The notes under the pieces: model-generated
The model's database searches: none
What the model saw: the letters and a program-made list of their open reading frames with translations, nothing else
Told to the model about the DNA's origin: nothing
Translations under genes and position numbers: made by a program
Shown here: positions 36,838 through 44,751 of the stretch, in pieces
Position numbering within the stretch: position 1 is the stretch's first letter
How the letters are laid out: every line of letters begins with the position of its first letter
From: Sulfitobacter noctilucae
GTDB lineage: Bacteria > Pseudomonadota > Alphaproteobacteria > Rhodobacterales > Rhodobacteraceae
Direction: 5' to 3'
NCBI RefSeq assembly: GCF_000622365.1
Contig: NZ_JASC01000014.1
Coordinates: 1 to 64,000, forward strand
DNA: 64,000 bases

Positions 36838-37602
36838 ACAATGACTTAAGTTGGTTCAACGTCGTAGGGTGCGATGGCTTCCTTTGTCCCGTTGGTGAGA
36901 CGGGGCTTGCGTTGACGTAGACGCTTGTTTGTTCTCTATAAGTTCCAGGGCTCCGGAGCCTTTCATATCAAACCCAATGTCGGACCATGGGTCAGGCAAC
37001 CGGTGCATAGCAAAGCTGTGTGCTGGGATCTGAAAGGAATCCGTTATGCTTAAATCAAACATCCCGGTTGCGAACATTCGCTTCTTCGACGACGACCCCC
37101 ACGGTTGCCCATCTTGAGAGGAGGTTCTCCCGATTTCTGAGAGGGTTTCGCGAGCGGCGATGCGTTGCCCGGCAGATTGTAAGAGTTGCTGAAGGTGGAC
37201 CGAAGGAGAACTTAGACCTCTACGGGAACTCTCTTTCAACGCAAGATAAGGTCAAGATCGAGAGGCGCGGTTTAAGATATGTTGAACGGCAGGAAGCGGC
37301 GACAGGTTCACATTGCAACAATGGCCACAAAGAACATATACAGTCTTCACCAAGGGCAGGCATTTCTCGATAAGTTACTCCACGACGCGAAGTAACTGCT
37401 GCAGGCGCTGCACGGATGGCAACATATCCCAGTATTATAGAAGGGCTAAAAACCGGTCTGAACTAGCACACGACCTCTATCCAGCAGCCCCAATCTATAC
37501 GATCATTCACATCGGCGCGCCCGACGCCCCCACGACTGCCGACCGGCAAGTGGGAGGTCGCAGTCTAGAGCGCGGTAGATGGCGACGCGCACATACCCCT
37601 GC
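36838..37602. other. Gene-poor stretch between nrdJ and acr3, lower GC
   Basis: About 765 bp with no recognisable gene. Open frames of 117-171 codons on both strands (for example 36856-37239 minus and 37020-37373 plus) lack ribosome sites and family motifs. Hand counts give 45-53% GC in three 60-base blocks, lower than nearby coding DNA. It may be the eroded edge of a transferred arsenic-resistance segment. Confidence 0.5.
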
Positions 37603-38655
37603 CTACTTCGGAAACCAGTGCTGCGTCCTGTTGGCGAAGGCAACGAGCGAGAGCATCACCGGTACTTCCACCAGAACACCGACAACGGTTGCGAGAGCCG
37701 CACCGGAGCCCAGCCCGAAGAGGCTGATGGCGACGGCGACCGCCAGTTCGAAAAAATTAGATGTGCCGATCATGGCGCAAGGGGCTGCGACGTTGAACGG
37801 GATGCCCCATGCCCGGGCCGCGCCATAGGCCAAGAAGAAGATACCGTAGGACTGGATCAGCAGCGGCACCGCGATCAAGGCGATGATCAGCGGGCGGTCC
37901 AGAATGACCTCGCCCTGAAAGCCGAACAGCAGCACGACTGTCAGGAGCAGCCCGAGGATCGAGAACGGCTGCACGCGGGCTTTGAAAGCATCTACCGCCG
38001 CCTCGCCGGCCTTTGCGACAAGCCTCCGGCGCGTGGCATAACCGGCGACCAGCGGCAGCAAGACGTAAAGGCCGACGGAGAGGAGCAGCGTATCCCAGGG
38101 CACGGTGATGTCGGTCACGCCCAGCAGGAAGGCCACGATGGGTGCGAAGGCAAAGACCATGATCACATCGTTCACGCTGACCTGTACCAACGTGTAGGTT
38201 GCATCGCCGCGGGTGAGGTTCGACCAGACGAATACCATCGCAGTGCAAGGTGCCGCGCCCAGCAGGATCACCCCCGCGAGGTAGGCTTGCGCATCGTCCG
38301 GCGGAATAAGACCTGCGAAGACATACTCGAAAAACAATACCCCGAGTGCGGCCATCGTAAAGGGTTTGATCAGCCAGTTCACCACCAGCGTCACGACCAG
38401 CCCCTTCGGTTTGTCGCCGACCTGCTTTAACGATCCGAAATCCACGCCGACCATCATCGGATAGACCATCGCCCAGATCAGCACCGCAACCGGCAGGTTC
38501 ACTGAGGCGACCTGCAGCGAGGCCAAAATGGAGAAGAGACCCGGAAAGAAGTTGCCCAGCAGCATTCCCGTGCCAATGGCGAGTGCCACCCAAACGGAAA
38601 GCCAGCGCTCAAAAACTCCCAGTCCCGCCGCAGCGGGAAGCGTTGTGTCGGTCAT
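37603..38655 (-). CDS. acr3: Acr3-family arsenite efflux transporter
   Basis: This inner-membrane As(III) exporter of the BART superfamily has about ten membrane spans in 350 residues. Diagnostic blocks include [40 protein letters not shown], the conserved Cys in [17 protein letters not shown] (essential in characterised Acr3), [22 protein letters not shown] and the C-terminal [19 protein letters not shown]. It lies 34 nt after the arsR stop on the same strand, so the pair is an arsR-acr3 operon that responds to arsenite. Confidence 0.96.
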   Translation of the reverse strand: MTDTTLPAAAGLGVFERWLSVWVALAIGTGMLLGNFFPGLFSILASLQVASVNLPVAVLIWAMVYPMMVGVDFGSLKQVGDKPKGLVVTLVVNWLIKPFTMAALGVLFFEYVFAGLIPPDDAQAYLAGVILLGAAPCTAMVFVWSNLTRGDATYTLVQVSVNDVIMVFAFAPIVAFLLGVTDITVPWDTLLLSVGLYVLLPLVAGYATRRRLVAKAGEAAVDAFKARVQPFSILGLLLTVVLLFGFQGEVILDRPLIIALIAVPLLIQSYGIFFLAYGAARAWGIPFNVAAPCAMIGTSNFFELAVAVAISLFGLGSGAALATVVGVLVEVPVMLSLVAFANRTQHWFPK

Positions 38656-38689
38656 TTCGGGTGGGTATCCATTCTAGTTGTTTTTCGCA

Positions 38690-39022
38690 TCAACACGCGC
38701 AGGAAAGCTCATCGATGACGGGTTGGCAAAGTTCAGGACGTCCGCCGCAGCAATCTTCCAAAAGAAAGGCCAACAGCCCGCGCACTCCGTCCATATTGGC
38801 GAAGTAGCGGATGCTACGACCCTCCCGCGCGCTCCGGATCAGGTCTGCACGTGACAGAATGCTCAGGTTGGTCGACATTGTATTTTGCCGAACCCCGAGC
38901 GTGTCGCCTATGTCGCCTGCCGTCAATCCGGCCTCGCCAGCCTTTATCAGCAGGCGGAATGCTTCGAGCCGGGTGGACTGGCTGAGTGCAGCGAAAGCGT
39001 CGAGAGCGGTTATTTCATCCAT
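38690..39022 (-). CDS. arsR: ArsR-family arsenic-responsive repressor
   Basis: This 110-residue winged-helix repressor is predicted to leave its operator when arsenite binds. The start MDEITALDAF at 39022 fits the family; an upstream in-frame extension to 39103 would run through the operator. The HTH is TAGDIGDTLGVRQNTMSTNLSILSRADLI, followed by the wing REGRSIRYF. The C-terminus is rich in cysteines: Cys91, Cys92 and Cys99 in DCCGGRPELC, and Cys108 and Cys110 in SCAC. The DCC-GRP-C pattern recurs in the fused ArsR at 58.2 kb (Cys90, 91, 97) and is a plausible As(III) site. Confidence 0.93.
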   Translation of the reverse strand: MDEITALDAFAALSQSTRLEAFRLLIKAGEAGLTAGDIGDTLGVRQNTMSTNLSILSRADLIRSAREGRSIRYFANMDGVRGLLAFLLEDCCGGRPELCQPVIDELSCAC

Positions 39023-39041
39023 ATATCTGGAAGTATTGATG

Positions 39042-39061
39042 TGTTTGATTGGAGTCAAACA
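39042..39061. promoter_or_regulatory. Probable ArsR operator upstream of arsR-acr3
   Basis: A perfect 7-bp inverted repeat, TGTTTGA (39042-39048) and TCAAACA (39055-39061) with a 6-bp spacer, lies 20 bp upstream of the arsR start. The position and size suit an autoregulatory site. Confidence 0.6.
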
Positions 39062-39305
39062 GTTTTGAGAAAGCCGGGTTGCTTTGCCCATTCTTCTAGT
39101 CACTTAGAAGGTGTGTTCAGCAGTTCTCGAAAGTCTCACCGATATTTCAGCGGGCAGTCATAGCAGATATTGGTGCGATGCAAGCTACCGGCACATCTGG
39201 CTAGGTTCCCTTGGTGCGTTGACCTGAAGACCTTCTTGCGACTTAAAGGCTCCGGAAACCGGGCAAGAACGAAGCATCGTCGCCCATTGAGTAAGGTGAA
39301 CCAAT
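39062..39305. other. Intergenic region between arsR and the asparaginase gene
   Basis: About 240 bp carrying divergent promoters for arsR (minus) and the asparaginase gene (plus). No gene or strong hairpin was seen. Confidence 0.4.
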
Positions 39306-39821
39306 ATGGCGGATCTCGGCGTGAAGTTCGGAAAAGACGTAAGGATCATTGTGACCGGCGGCACCCTTGATAAGGTGCACGACGTCCAGACAGAGGGTTT
39401 GGCGTTTTCATCTGATGGGACGACCCATCTGCCAGAAATGTTGAAGATCGGGCGCTGCTACTTTCCGGCTGTGCAGCTTTTGATGCTGAAAGACAGTTTG
39501 TACTTTGACGATGCCGATCGGGATGCGATTGCGGCTGCCGTCGCGGGGGCGGACGAGCAGGCAATCGTCATTACACATGGGACCGGAACCATGGGAGAAA
39601 CCGCCCGGTTTCTGGCAGACCATGTCGGCGAAAAAACGGTCGTTCTGACGGGCGCGATGCGGCCTTTCTCGCTGTCGTCGTCAGACGGCGAATTCAATTT
39701 GGGCAGTGCAATCGTTGCCGCGCAATTGCTGGAAGCGGGGGTTTGGGGTGCCATGAACGGGCGCGTTTTTCCGGCAACTCAATTGAACAAGAACGTGGAA
39801 CAGGGCAGGTTCGATGCCTAG
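39306..39821 (+). CDS. Short asparaginase-family protein (N-terminal domain only)
   Basis: This 171-residue protein matches the N-terminal catalytic domain of type I/II L-asparaginases. The first nucleophile motif is VRIIVTGGTLDKVHD (Thr in GGT) and the second Thr is in VITHGTGTMGETARFL. Later blocks are KTVVLTGAMRPFSLSSSDGEFNLGSA and GVWGAMNGRVF. The C-terminal domain of full-length enzymes (about 330 residues) is absent, with a clean stop, so this is either a single-domain enzyme or a non-asparaginase relative. It lies 44 bp upstream of the DmdA-like gene and may share its transcript. Confidence 0.85.
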   Translation: MADLGVKFGKDVRIIVTGGTLDKVHDVQTEGLAFSSDGTTHLPEMLKIGRCYFPAVQLLMLKDSLYFDDADRDAIAAAVAGADEQAIVITHGTGTMGETARFLADHVGEKTVVLTGAMRPFSLSSSDGEFNLGSAIVAAQLLEAGVWGAMNGRVFPATQLNKNVEQGRFDA

Positions 39822-39865
39822 GCAACCGCAGCTTTAAAACCATCCACAGGCACGAAAGACGCGCA

Positions 39866-40981
39866 ATGAATTTCACCATCGGTATTGGCCCGAACATCCG
39901 TAAATCCGCTTACTTCGATGCAACCCTGCGCGACGGGGTCAGGGGGTTTTCGGTCTACAACCACATGTATATCCCTTCCCATTTTGGCGATCCGGAAGGG
40001 GAGTATGACCTGCTCATGACCGGCGTCGCCATGTGGGATGTGGCAGCCCAGCGGCAGGTGCAACTGGCGGGGCCTGACGCAGACAAATTGGCGCAATATC
40101 TGACGCCCCGCGATCTGAGCAAGACAAAGGTAGGGCAAGGCCGCTATGTTACTCTGTGTGATCACGACGGTTGGCTGATCAATGATCCGGTCCTGTTGAA
40201 GCTGTCCGAAAAGCGTTTCTGGCTGTCGGTTGCAGACAGCGACATTCACCTCTGGGCGACGGCGCTTGGCCGTGAAAAGGGCTGGGATGTCGAGGTGAGC
40301 GAGCCGGACGTGTCACCGCTTGCGATACAGGGGCCGAAAGCAGTGGAAGTCGCTGCGGCCCTGTTCGGAGATCGTGTCAGAGAGTTCCGCTATTTCGGGT
40401 TTGAGGAAACCGACCTTGACGGTATTCCGCTGGTGCTTGCCCGGTCGGGGTGGTCCAAACAGGGAGGCTACGAGCTTTACCTGATGGATCATACGCGCGG
40501 GTCCGAGTTGTGGGACAAGGTCAAACAGGCGGGGGCGGCGTATGGGATTGGTCCCGGCGCGCCAAACGATACGGAACGACTGGAAAGCGGTCTGATCTCA
40601 TATGGCGCGGATATGCGCTGGCAAACGCATCCGGCCACGCCATTCGAGATGGGACTCGGCGGGATGGTCGATCTTGAGGCAGGCCATGAGTTTGTTGGGC
40701 GAGCGGCTTTGTCAGAACTGGCCAAAAATCCTCCATCAAGGGTTCGGGTCGGAGTGGTTATTGATGGCAATCCACCAATTCCGGGTGCACCCGTGCAGAT
40801 GAAGCTTAATGCTGATGAGATTGGCTTTGTCAGCGAAGTCGCGGTGTCAAAGCGGTTGGGCAAAACTATCGGGATCGGATTGATCCGGGCTGAATTGGCT
40901 GAAGAGGCTGAAGGCCTGCAGGTTCTTATTGATGGAATTGCATACCCTGCGCATCTGCATGCCATCCCATTTGTAAAGTAA
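39866..40981 (+). CDS. DmdA-like aminomethyltransferase (GcvT superfamily)
   Basis: This 371-residue tetrahydrofolate-dependent methyltransferase-type protein is closest by recall to DMSP demethylase DmdA. Shared blocks include YNHMYIP, WDVAAQRQVQL, RDLSKTKVGQG, NDPVLLKLSE, WLSVADSDI, EPDVSPLAIQGPKA, ARSGWSKQGGYELYL and ERLESGLISYG. The start ATG 39866 is the first that leaves out the antisense-like upstream stretch. It may demethylate DMSP or another methylated compound such as a methylamine or sulfonium. The neighbouring choline-dehydrogenase-like GMC enzyme hints at osmolyte catabolism. No acyl-CoA DMSP genes (dmdBCD) are adjacent, so dmdA itself is not claimed. Confidence 0.85.
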   Translation: MNFTIGIGPNIRKSAYFDATLRDGVRGFSVYNHMYIPSHFGDPEGEYDLLMTGVAMWDVAAQRQVQLAGPDADKLAQYLTPRDLSKTKVGQGRYVTLCDHDGWLINDPVLLKLSEKRFWLSVADSDIHLWATALGREKGWDVEVSEPDVSPLAIQGPKAVEVAAALFGDRVREFRYFGFEETDLDGIPLVLARSGWSKQGGYELYLMDHTRGSELWDKVKQAGAAYGIGPGAPNDTERLESGLISYGADMRWQTHPATPFEMGLGGMVDLEAGHEFVGRAALSELAKNPPSRVRVGVVIDGNPPIPGAPVQMKLNADEIGFVSEVAVSKRLGKTIGIGLIRAELAEEAEGLQVLIDGIAYPAHLHAIPFVK

Positions 40982-41045
40982 ATCGCTAAAGTCAGAGCAA
41001 TCGACAGAGCAGGGAACGCTGGGGCAGAGGATAGGGGGGGCGAAG

Positions 41046-42713
41046 ATGACCGATAGTGCGAACAACTTTGACTATATTGTGATCGGTGCTGGATCGGCAG
41101 GGTGCCTGATGGCGAACCGGCTCAGCGCGGATCCGAAGAACCGCGTCTTGCTGCTGGAGGCAGGCAAGCCCGACAATTACCACTGGCTCCACATTCCTGT
41201 CGGGTACCTCTATTGCATCGGCAACCCGCGTGCGGACTGGATGTACAAGACGCAGGCCGCCAAGGGGTTGAACGGGCGCAGCCTGCTGTATCCACGTGGC
41301 AAAACGCTGGGCGGCTGTTCGTCGATCAATGGCATGATCTACATGCGCGGTCAGGCCCGGGACTACGACAACTGGGCCAGGCTGACCGGCGATGAGGACT
41401 GGAACTGGGAAAACTCCCTGTCCGATTTTATGGCGCATGAGGACCACTATAAACTGGATGACGGTGCAGACCCTGCGACCGGCGACAACAGCCGCTTTTC
41501 AGATATGCACGGCACGGGCGGTGAGTGGCGCATCGAAAAGCAACGTTTGCGCTGGGATGTGCTGGACAGCTTTGCCGATGCGGCGGTCGAAGCGGGTATC
41601 GAGAAAACTGATGATTTCAATTCGGGCGACAACGCGGGCGTTGGGTATTTCGATGTGAACCAGCGGTCCGGTTGGCGGTGGAATACATCGAAAGCGTTTC
41701 TGCGTCCGGCCAAGAAACGCGAGAACCTGACAGTCTGGACCGAAGCGCAGGTTGAGAAGTTGACGTTCGATAGGGATGCAAACGGCGCGTTGCACTGCAC
41801 CGGCGCTGTCGTGAACCGCGCAGGTGCCTCGATCACCGTCACTGCAGGGAACGAAGTAGTCCTGTCCGCAGGAGCCGTGAACTCGCCGGCAATCTTGCAA
41901 TTGTCGGGCATCGGGCCTGCTGCACTCTTGAAAGAACACGGGGTCGAGGTTGTCAAAGACGCCCCGTATGTAGGCGAAAACCTTCAGGACCATTTGCAGA
42001 TTCGCACGGTCTACAAGGTGAAGGGAACCAAGACACTCAACACTCTGGCAGGGTCGCTGTTCGGCAAGGCAATCATCGGCCTCGAGTATATGTTCAAACG
42101 CTCCGGCCCGATGAGCATGTCGCCCAGCCAACTAGGTGCCTTCACGCGGTCGTCTCCTGACCGGGCCCATCCTAATCTGCAATACCATGTGCAGCCGCTC
42201 AGCCTGGAGGCCTTCGGCGAAGACTTGCATGACTTCCCGGCGATGACAGTCTCTGTGTGCAACCTGAACCCCACCAGCCGCGGTCACATTCGCATCGCGT
42301 CGTCCAATTTCCGCGATGCGCCGGAAATCTCGCCGAACTATCTGGACACGGAGGAGGACCGTAAGGTCGCGGCTGAAAGCCTCCGTCAGGTCAGAGAAAT
42401 CATGTCCCGGTCCGCGATGAAGGCCTATGCACCAGAAGAACACAAGCCCGGCATCCAGTACCAGACCGACGAAGAGCTGGCCAAGCTCGCAGGCGACATT
42501 GCCAGTACGATCTTCCACCCCGTTGGCACTGTCAAAATGGGCCAGGATGATGACGCAACAGCCGTTCTGGATTCGCATCTGCGGATGAAAGGGGTAAAGG
42601 GGTTGAGGGTGGTGGATGCTTCCGTGATGCCTGAAATCACCAGCGGAAACACCAACTCTCCGACAATCATGATTGCTGAAAAAGCGGCAGGTTGGATACT
42701 GGCGGGCCAGTAA
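41046..42713 (+). CDS. GMC-family FAD oxidoreductase, choline-dehydrogenase-like
   Basis: This 555-residue glucose-methanol-choline flavoenzyme has the FAD ADP-binding motif DYIVIGAGSAGCLMANRLS. GMC signature 1 is around YPRGKTLGGCSSINGMIYMRGQARDYDNW. Signature 2 is GAVNSPAILQLSGIGPAALLKEHG. The catalytic His-containing C-terminus is IFHPVGTVKMGQDDDATAVLDSHLRMKGVKGLRVVDASVMPEI in pieces, ending in NTNSPTIMIAEKAA. It resembles BetA-type enzymes, but the primary alcohol oxidised is not determined. It follows the DmdA-like gene by 64 bp on the same strand. Confidence 0.92.
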   Translation: MTDSANNFDYIVIGAGSAGCLMANRLSADPKNRVLLLEAGKPDNYHWLHIPVGYLYCIGNPRADWMYKTQAAKGLNGRSLLYPRGKTLGGCSSINGMIYMRGQARDYDNWARLTGDEDWNWENSLSDFMAHEDHYKLDDGADPATGDNSRFSDMHGTGGEWRIEKQRLRWDVLDSFADAAVEAGIEKTDDFNSGDNAGVGYFDVNQRSGWRWNTSKAFLRPAKKRENLTVWTEAQVEKLTFDRDANGALHCTGAVVNRAGASITVTAGNEVVLSAGAVNSPAILQLSGIGPAALLKEHGVEVVKDAPYVGENLQDHLQIRTVYKVKGTKTLNTLAGSLFGKAIIGLEYMFKRSGPMSMSPSQLGAFTRSSPDRAHPNLQYHVQPLSLEAFGEDLHDFPAMTVSVCNLNPTSRGHIRIASSNFRDAPEISPNYLDTEEDRKVAAESLRQVREIMSRSAMKAYAPEEHKPGIQYQTDEELAKLAGDIASTIFHPVGTVKMGQDDDATAVLDSHLRMKGVKGLRVVDASVMPEITSGNTNSPTIMIAEKAAGWILAGQ

Positions 42714-42720
42714 ATTAGGT

Positions 42721-42749
42721 CGGCCACCCGCGACGATCGCAGGTGGCCG
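42721..42749. terminator. Hairpin between convergent GMC and sugar-binding-protein genes
   Basis: An 8-bp stem, CGGCCACC (42721-42728) and GGTGGCCG (42742-42749), lies 7 nt after the GMC stop and 9 nt from the stop of the convergent gene. T tracts are weak on both sides, so it is likely a bidirectional terminator of modest strength. Confidence 0.55.
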
Positions 42750-42757
42750 CAGAGTTC

Positions 42758-43708
42758 TTAGAACGGGCTGTCAGGATAGTAGAAGTCCATCGCGTTCTCT
42801 TGTGTCACCAGCACGGAGCCGATCACAAAGCTGCCGGACACCGGCGCGTTGGATGTGAGGCCAACGGCCGTCAGCTCAATCGCTGTGGCAATCATCGAGG
42901 GCGGGTAGGTGACATTTGCAGGGATCATCGCGTCGCCATCGGCGGTTCGCTTGATCATTTCCTTCATGCCTGCGCCGCCCAGTACGAATTTCACGTCATC
43001 GCGGCCAGCGGCTTCGATGGCGGCCAATACACCAATGGCCATGTCATCATCCGATGCCCACACCGCGTCGATGCTAGGGTATTTCGACAAGAAATCCTGC
43101 ATCACGGTAAAGCTGTCATCACGATTCCAGTTGCCGTGCTCCATATCCAGAACGTTGATGCCGGACCCTTCGATGGCTGCGGTGAAGGCGTCGACGCGTT
43201 CATTGTCGATGGTGGTCGGAATGCCGCGGAAGACGACAATATCGCCGCCCTCCGGCATCTTGGACGTCATATAGTTGCCGGAAACCGTGCCAAAACCGGT
43301 GTTGTCTCCTGCCACATAGAGGTCTTCGATGCCTTCAACGGACAGACCACGGTCCACGACTGTGACCCAGGCACCGCTGTCAGACACGGCCTGAACGGGC
43401 GGAGTCAGAGGGTCGGATTCGAAGGGCAGAACCACCAGCGCGTCGATGTTGCGTGTGGCGACCATGTCTTCGATGTCATTGACCTGTTTGCCCGGATCAG
43501 AGGCAGTGGCCAGAACAAAATCAAGACCGGGATAGACATCTTCCAGACGCTTGACGGTCTCGGCTGCATGAAAGTTCATGCCACCGGCCCAGCCATGTGT
43601 CGCGGCGGGAATGGACACGCCGATCACTTTGACGTCGTCGTCTGCAAATGCAGCGGTGCTGACAGCTGTCGCCAGTGCCGCTGCGATAAACGTTTTTGTA
43701 TATTTCAT
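42758..43708 (-). CDS. Sugar ABC transporter substrate-binding protein (ribose-type)
   Basis: This 316-residue periplasmic-binding protein of the Peripla_BP_4 fold is predicted to capture a sugar for the adjacent importer. The signal peptide is MKYTKTFIAAALATAVSTAAFA, cut before DDDVKVIGVSIPAATHGW. Ligand-site blocks include ASDPGKQVNDIEDMVATRNIDALVVLPFESDP and AVWASDDDMAIGVLAAIEAAGR. GGGAGGAGC precedes the ATG at 43708. It is the last gene of the lacI-xylA operon. Aldopentose is the natural guess from the xylA link. Confidence 0.92.
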   Translation of the reverse strand: MKYTKTFIAAALATAVSTAAFADDDVKVIGVSIPAATHGWAGGMNFHAAETVKRLEDVYPGLDFVLATASDPGKQVNDIEDMVATRNIDALVVLPFESDPLTPPVQAVSDSGAWVTVVDRGLSVEGIEDLYVAGDNTGFGTVSGNYMTSKMPEGGDIVVFRGIPTTIDNERVDAFTAAIEGSGINVLDMEHGNWNRDDSFTVMQDFLSKYPSIDAVWASDDDMAIGVLAAIEAAGRDDVKFVLGGAGMKEMIKRTADGDAMIPANVTYPPSMIATAIELTAVGLTSNAPVSGSFVIGSVLVTQENAMDFYYPDSPF

Positions 43709-43741
43709 GTTTGCTCCTCCCATGAAGCGGTTGCGCGCGGC

Positions 43742-44740
43742 TTAACCTGCCGGCTTGCGTTCGCGCTGTAGGATCACAGCGAGAATGATGATGACGCCCT
43801 GGATCGCACCATTCAGATAGGGCGAGACAAAGTCGGTCAGATTGAGAATATTGCCGATCAGGCTGAGGATCAGCACGCCGATGACGGTGCCCCAGACACG
43901 GCCGAAGCCACCTTTGAGCACCGTGCCACCGATGATTACGGCTGCGATGGCTTCAAGCTCCCATAGCACGCCTGTCGATGCGGAGGCCGACCCAAGGCGG
44001 GGGACGTACATGATCGTCGCGATGCCAACCAGGATACCCAGTGCCGCATAAGAGATAAGGCGCGTGCGGCGAACATTTACGTTGGAATAATGCGCTACAT
44101 GCTCGTTTGATCCGGTTGCCGCGCAATGACGGCCATAAGCAGTGCGAGACATGATGATCTCGCCGATAATCACGACGACGGCAAAGACGATAATCGGCCA
44201 GCTGATCCCGAGAATCCCGTCAAAGTAGACAGGCCGGTAGAAGGAGCGCAGGCCAAAATCCAGAGACAGCGTGCCGCCGTCCGCCAGCCATGTCACCAGT
44301 GAACGGTAAATGCCCATAGAGCCAAGGGTCACGATAAACGCCTCAATCCCCAGTGTTGTGATCAAGAACCCGTTGAGCAGCCCCGCCAACATCCCCGCAG
44401 CAATCGCCGTTAGCATGCCGAGCAGAATGATAGGGATGCCGATACCCATGCTGGGCAGGGCCGCATTCATCACTAGGATCATCAACCCAGCGATAAAGGC
44501 AGCCATCGAGCCCACCGACAAATCAAGCCCGCCTGCGGTAATCACAAATGTCATGCCCACCGCGATGATCCCGATAAAGGCGGAGCGCGCCAGCACGTTG
44601 GTAATGTTGGCCGCACTGAGGAAGTTGGCGTTGAGCATTGTGCCGATCAGCAAAAGCACCAAGAGCGCAATGATCGGGCCAAGCACCGACATGGAAGGCA
44701 TTCGAAACCGCGTGGGGTTTGATGTAGTCGCATCTGTCAT
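43742..44740 (-). CDS. Sugar ABC transporter permease (RbsC/XylH type)
   Basis: This 332-residue hydrophobic protein of the BPD_transp_2 family has about eight to ten spans. Typical blocks are NVLARSAFIGIIAVGMTFVITAGGLDLSVGSMAAF, GLLNGFLITTLGIEAFIVTLGSM and YGRHCAATGSNEHVAHYSNVNV (coupling loop), ending VWGTVIGVLILSLIGNILNLT. GAGGATC lies 7 nt ahead of the ATG at 44740. The gene starts 12 nt before the ATPase gene's stop. Confidence 0.93.
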   Translation of the reverse strand: MTDATTSNPTRFRMPSMSVLGPIIALLVLLLIGTMLNANFLSAANITNVLARSAFIGIIAVGMTFVITAGGLDLSVGSMAAFIAGLMILVMNAALPSMGIGIPIILLGMLTAIAAGMLAGLLNGFLITTLGIEAFIVTLGSMGIYRSLVTWLADGGTLSLDFGLRSFYRPVYFDGILGISWPIIVFAVVVIIGEIIMSRTAYGRHCAATGSNEHVAHYSNVNVRRTRLISYAALGILVGIATIMYVPRLGSASASTGVLWELEAIAAVIIGGTVLKGGFGRVWGTVIGVLILSLIGNILNLTDFVSPYLNGAIQGVIIILAVILQRERKPAG

Positions 44741-44751
44741 TCTTTTGATCC

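Noticed and set aside
36856..37239. 127-codon minus-strand frame in the gene-poor block
   Set aside because: No ribosome site, no family motif and low-complexity polar sequence; recorded instead as part of the non-coding stretch.
39306..39821. Asparaginase as a truncated pseudogene
   Set aside because: Both active-site Thr motifs are intact, the stop is clean and the next gene follows closely; a genuine single-domain protein is more likely.
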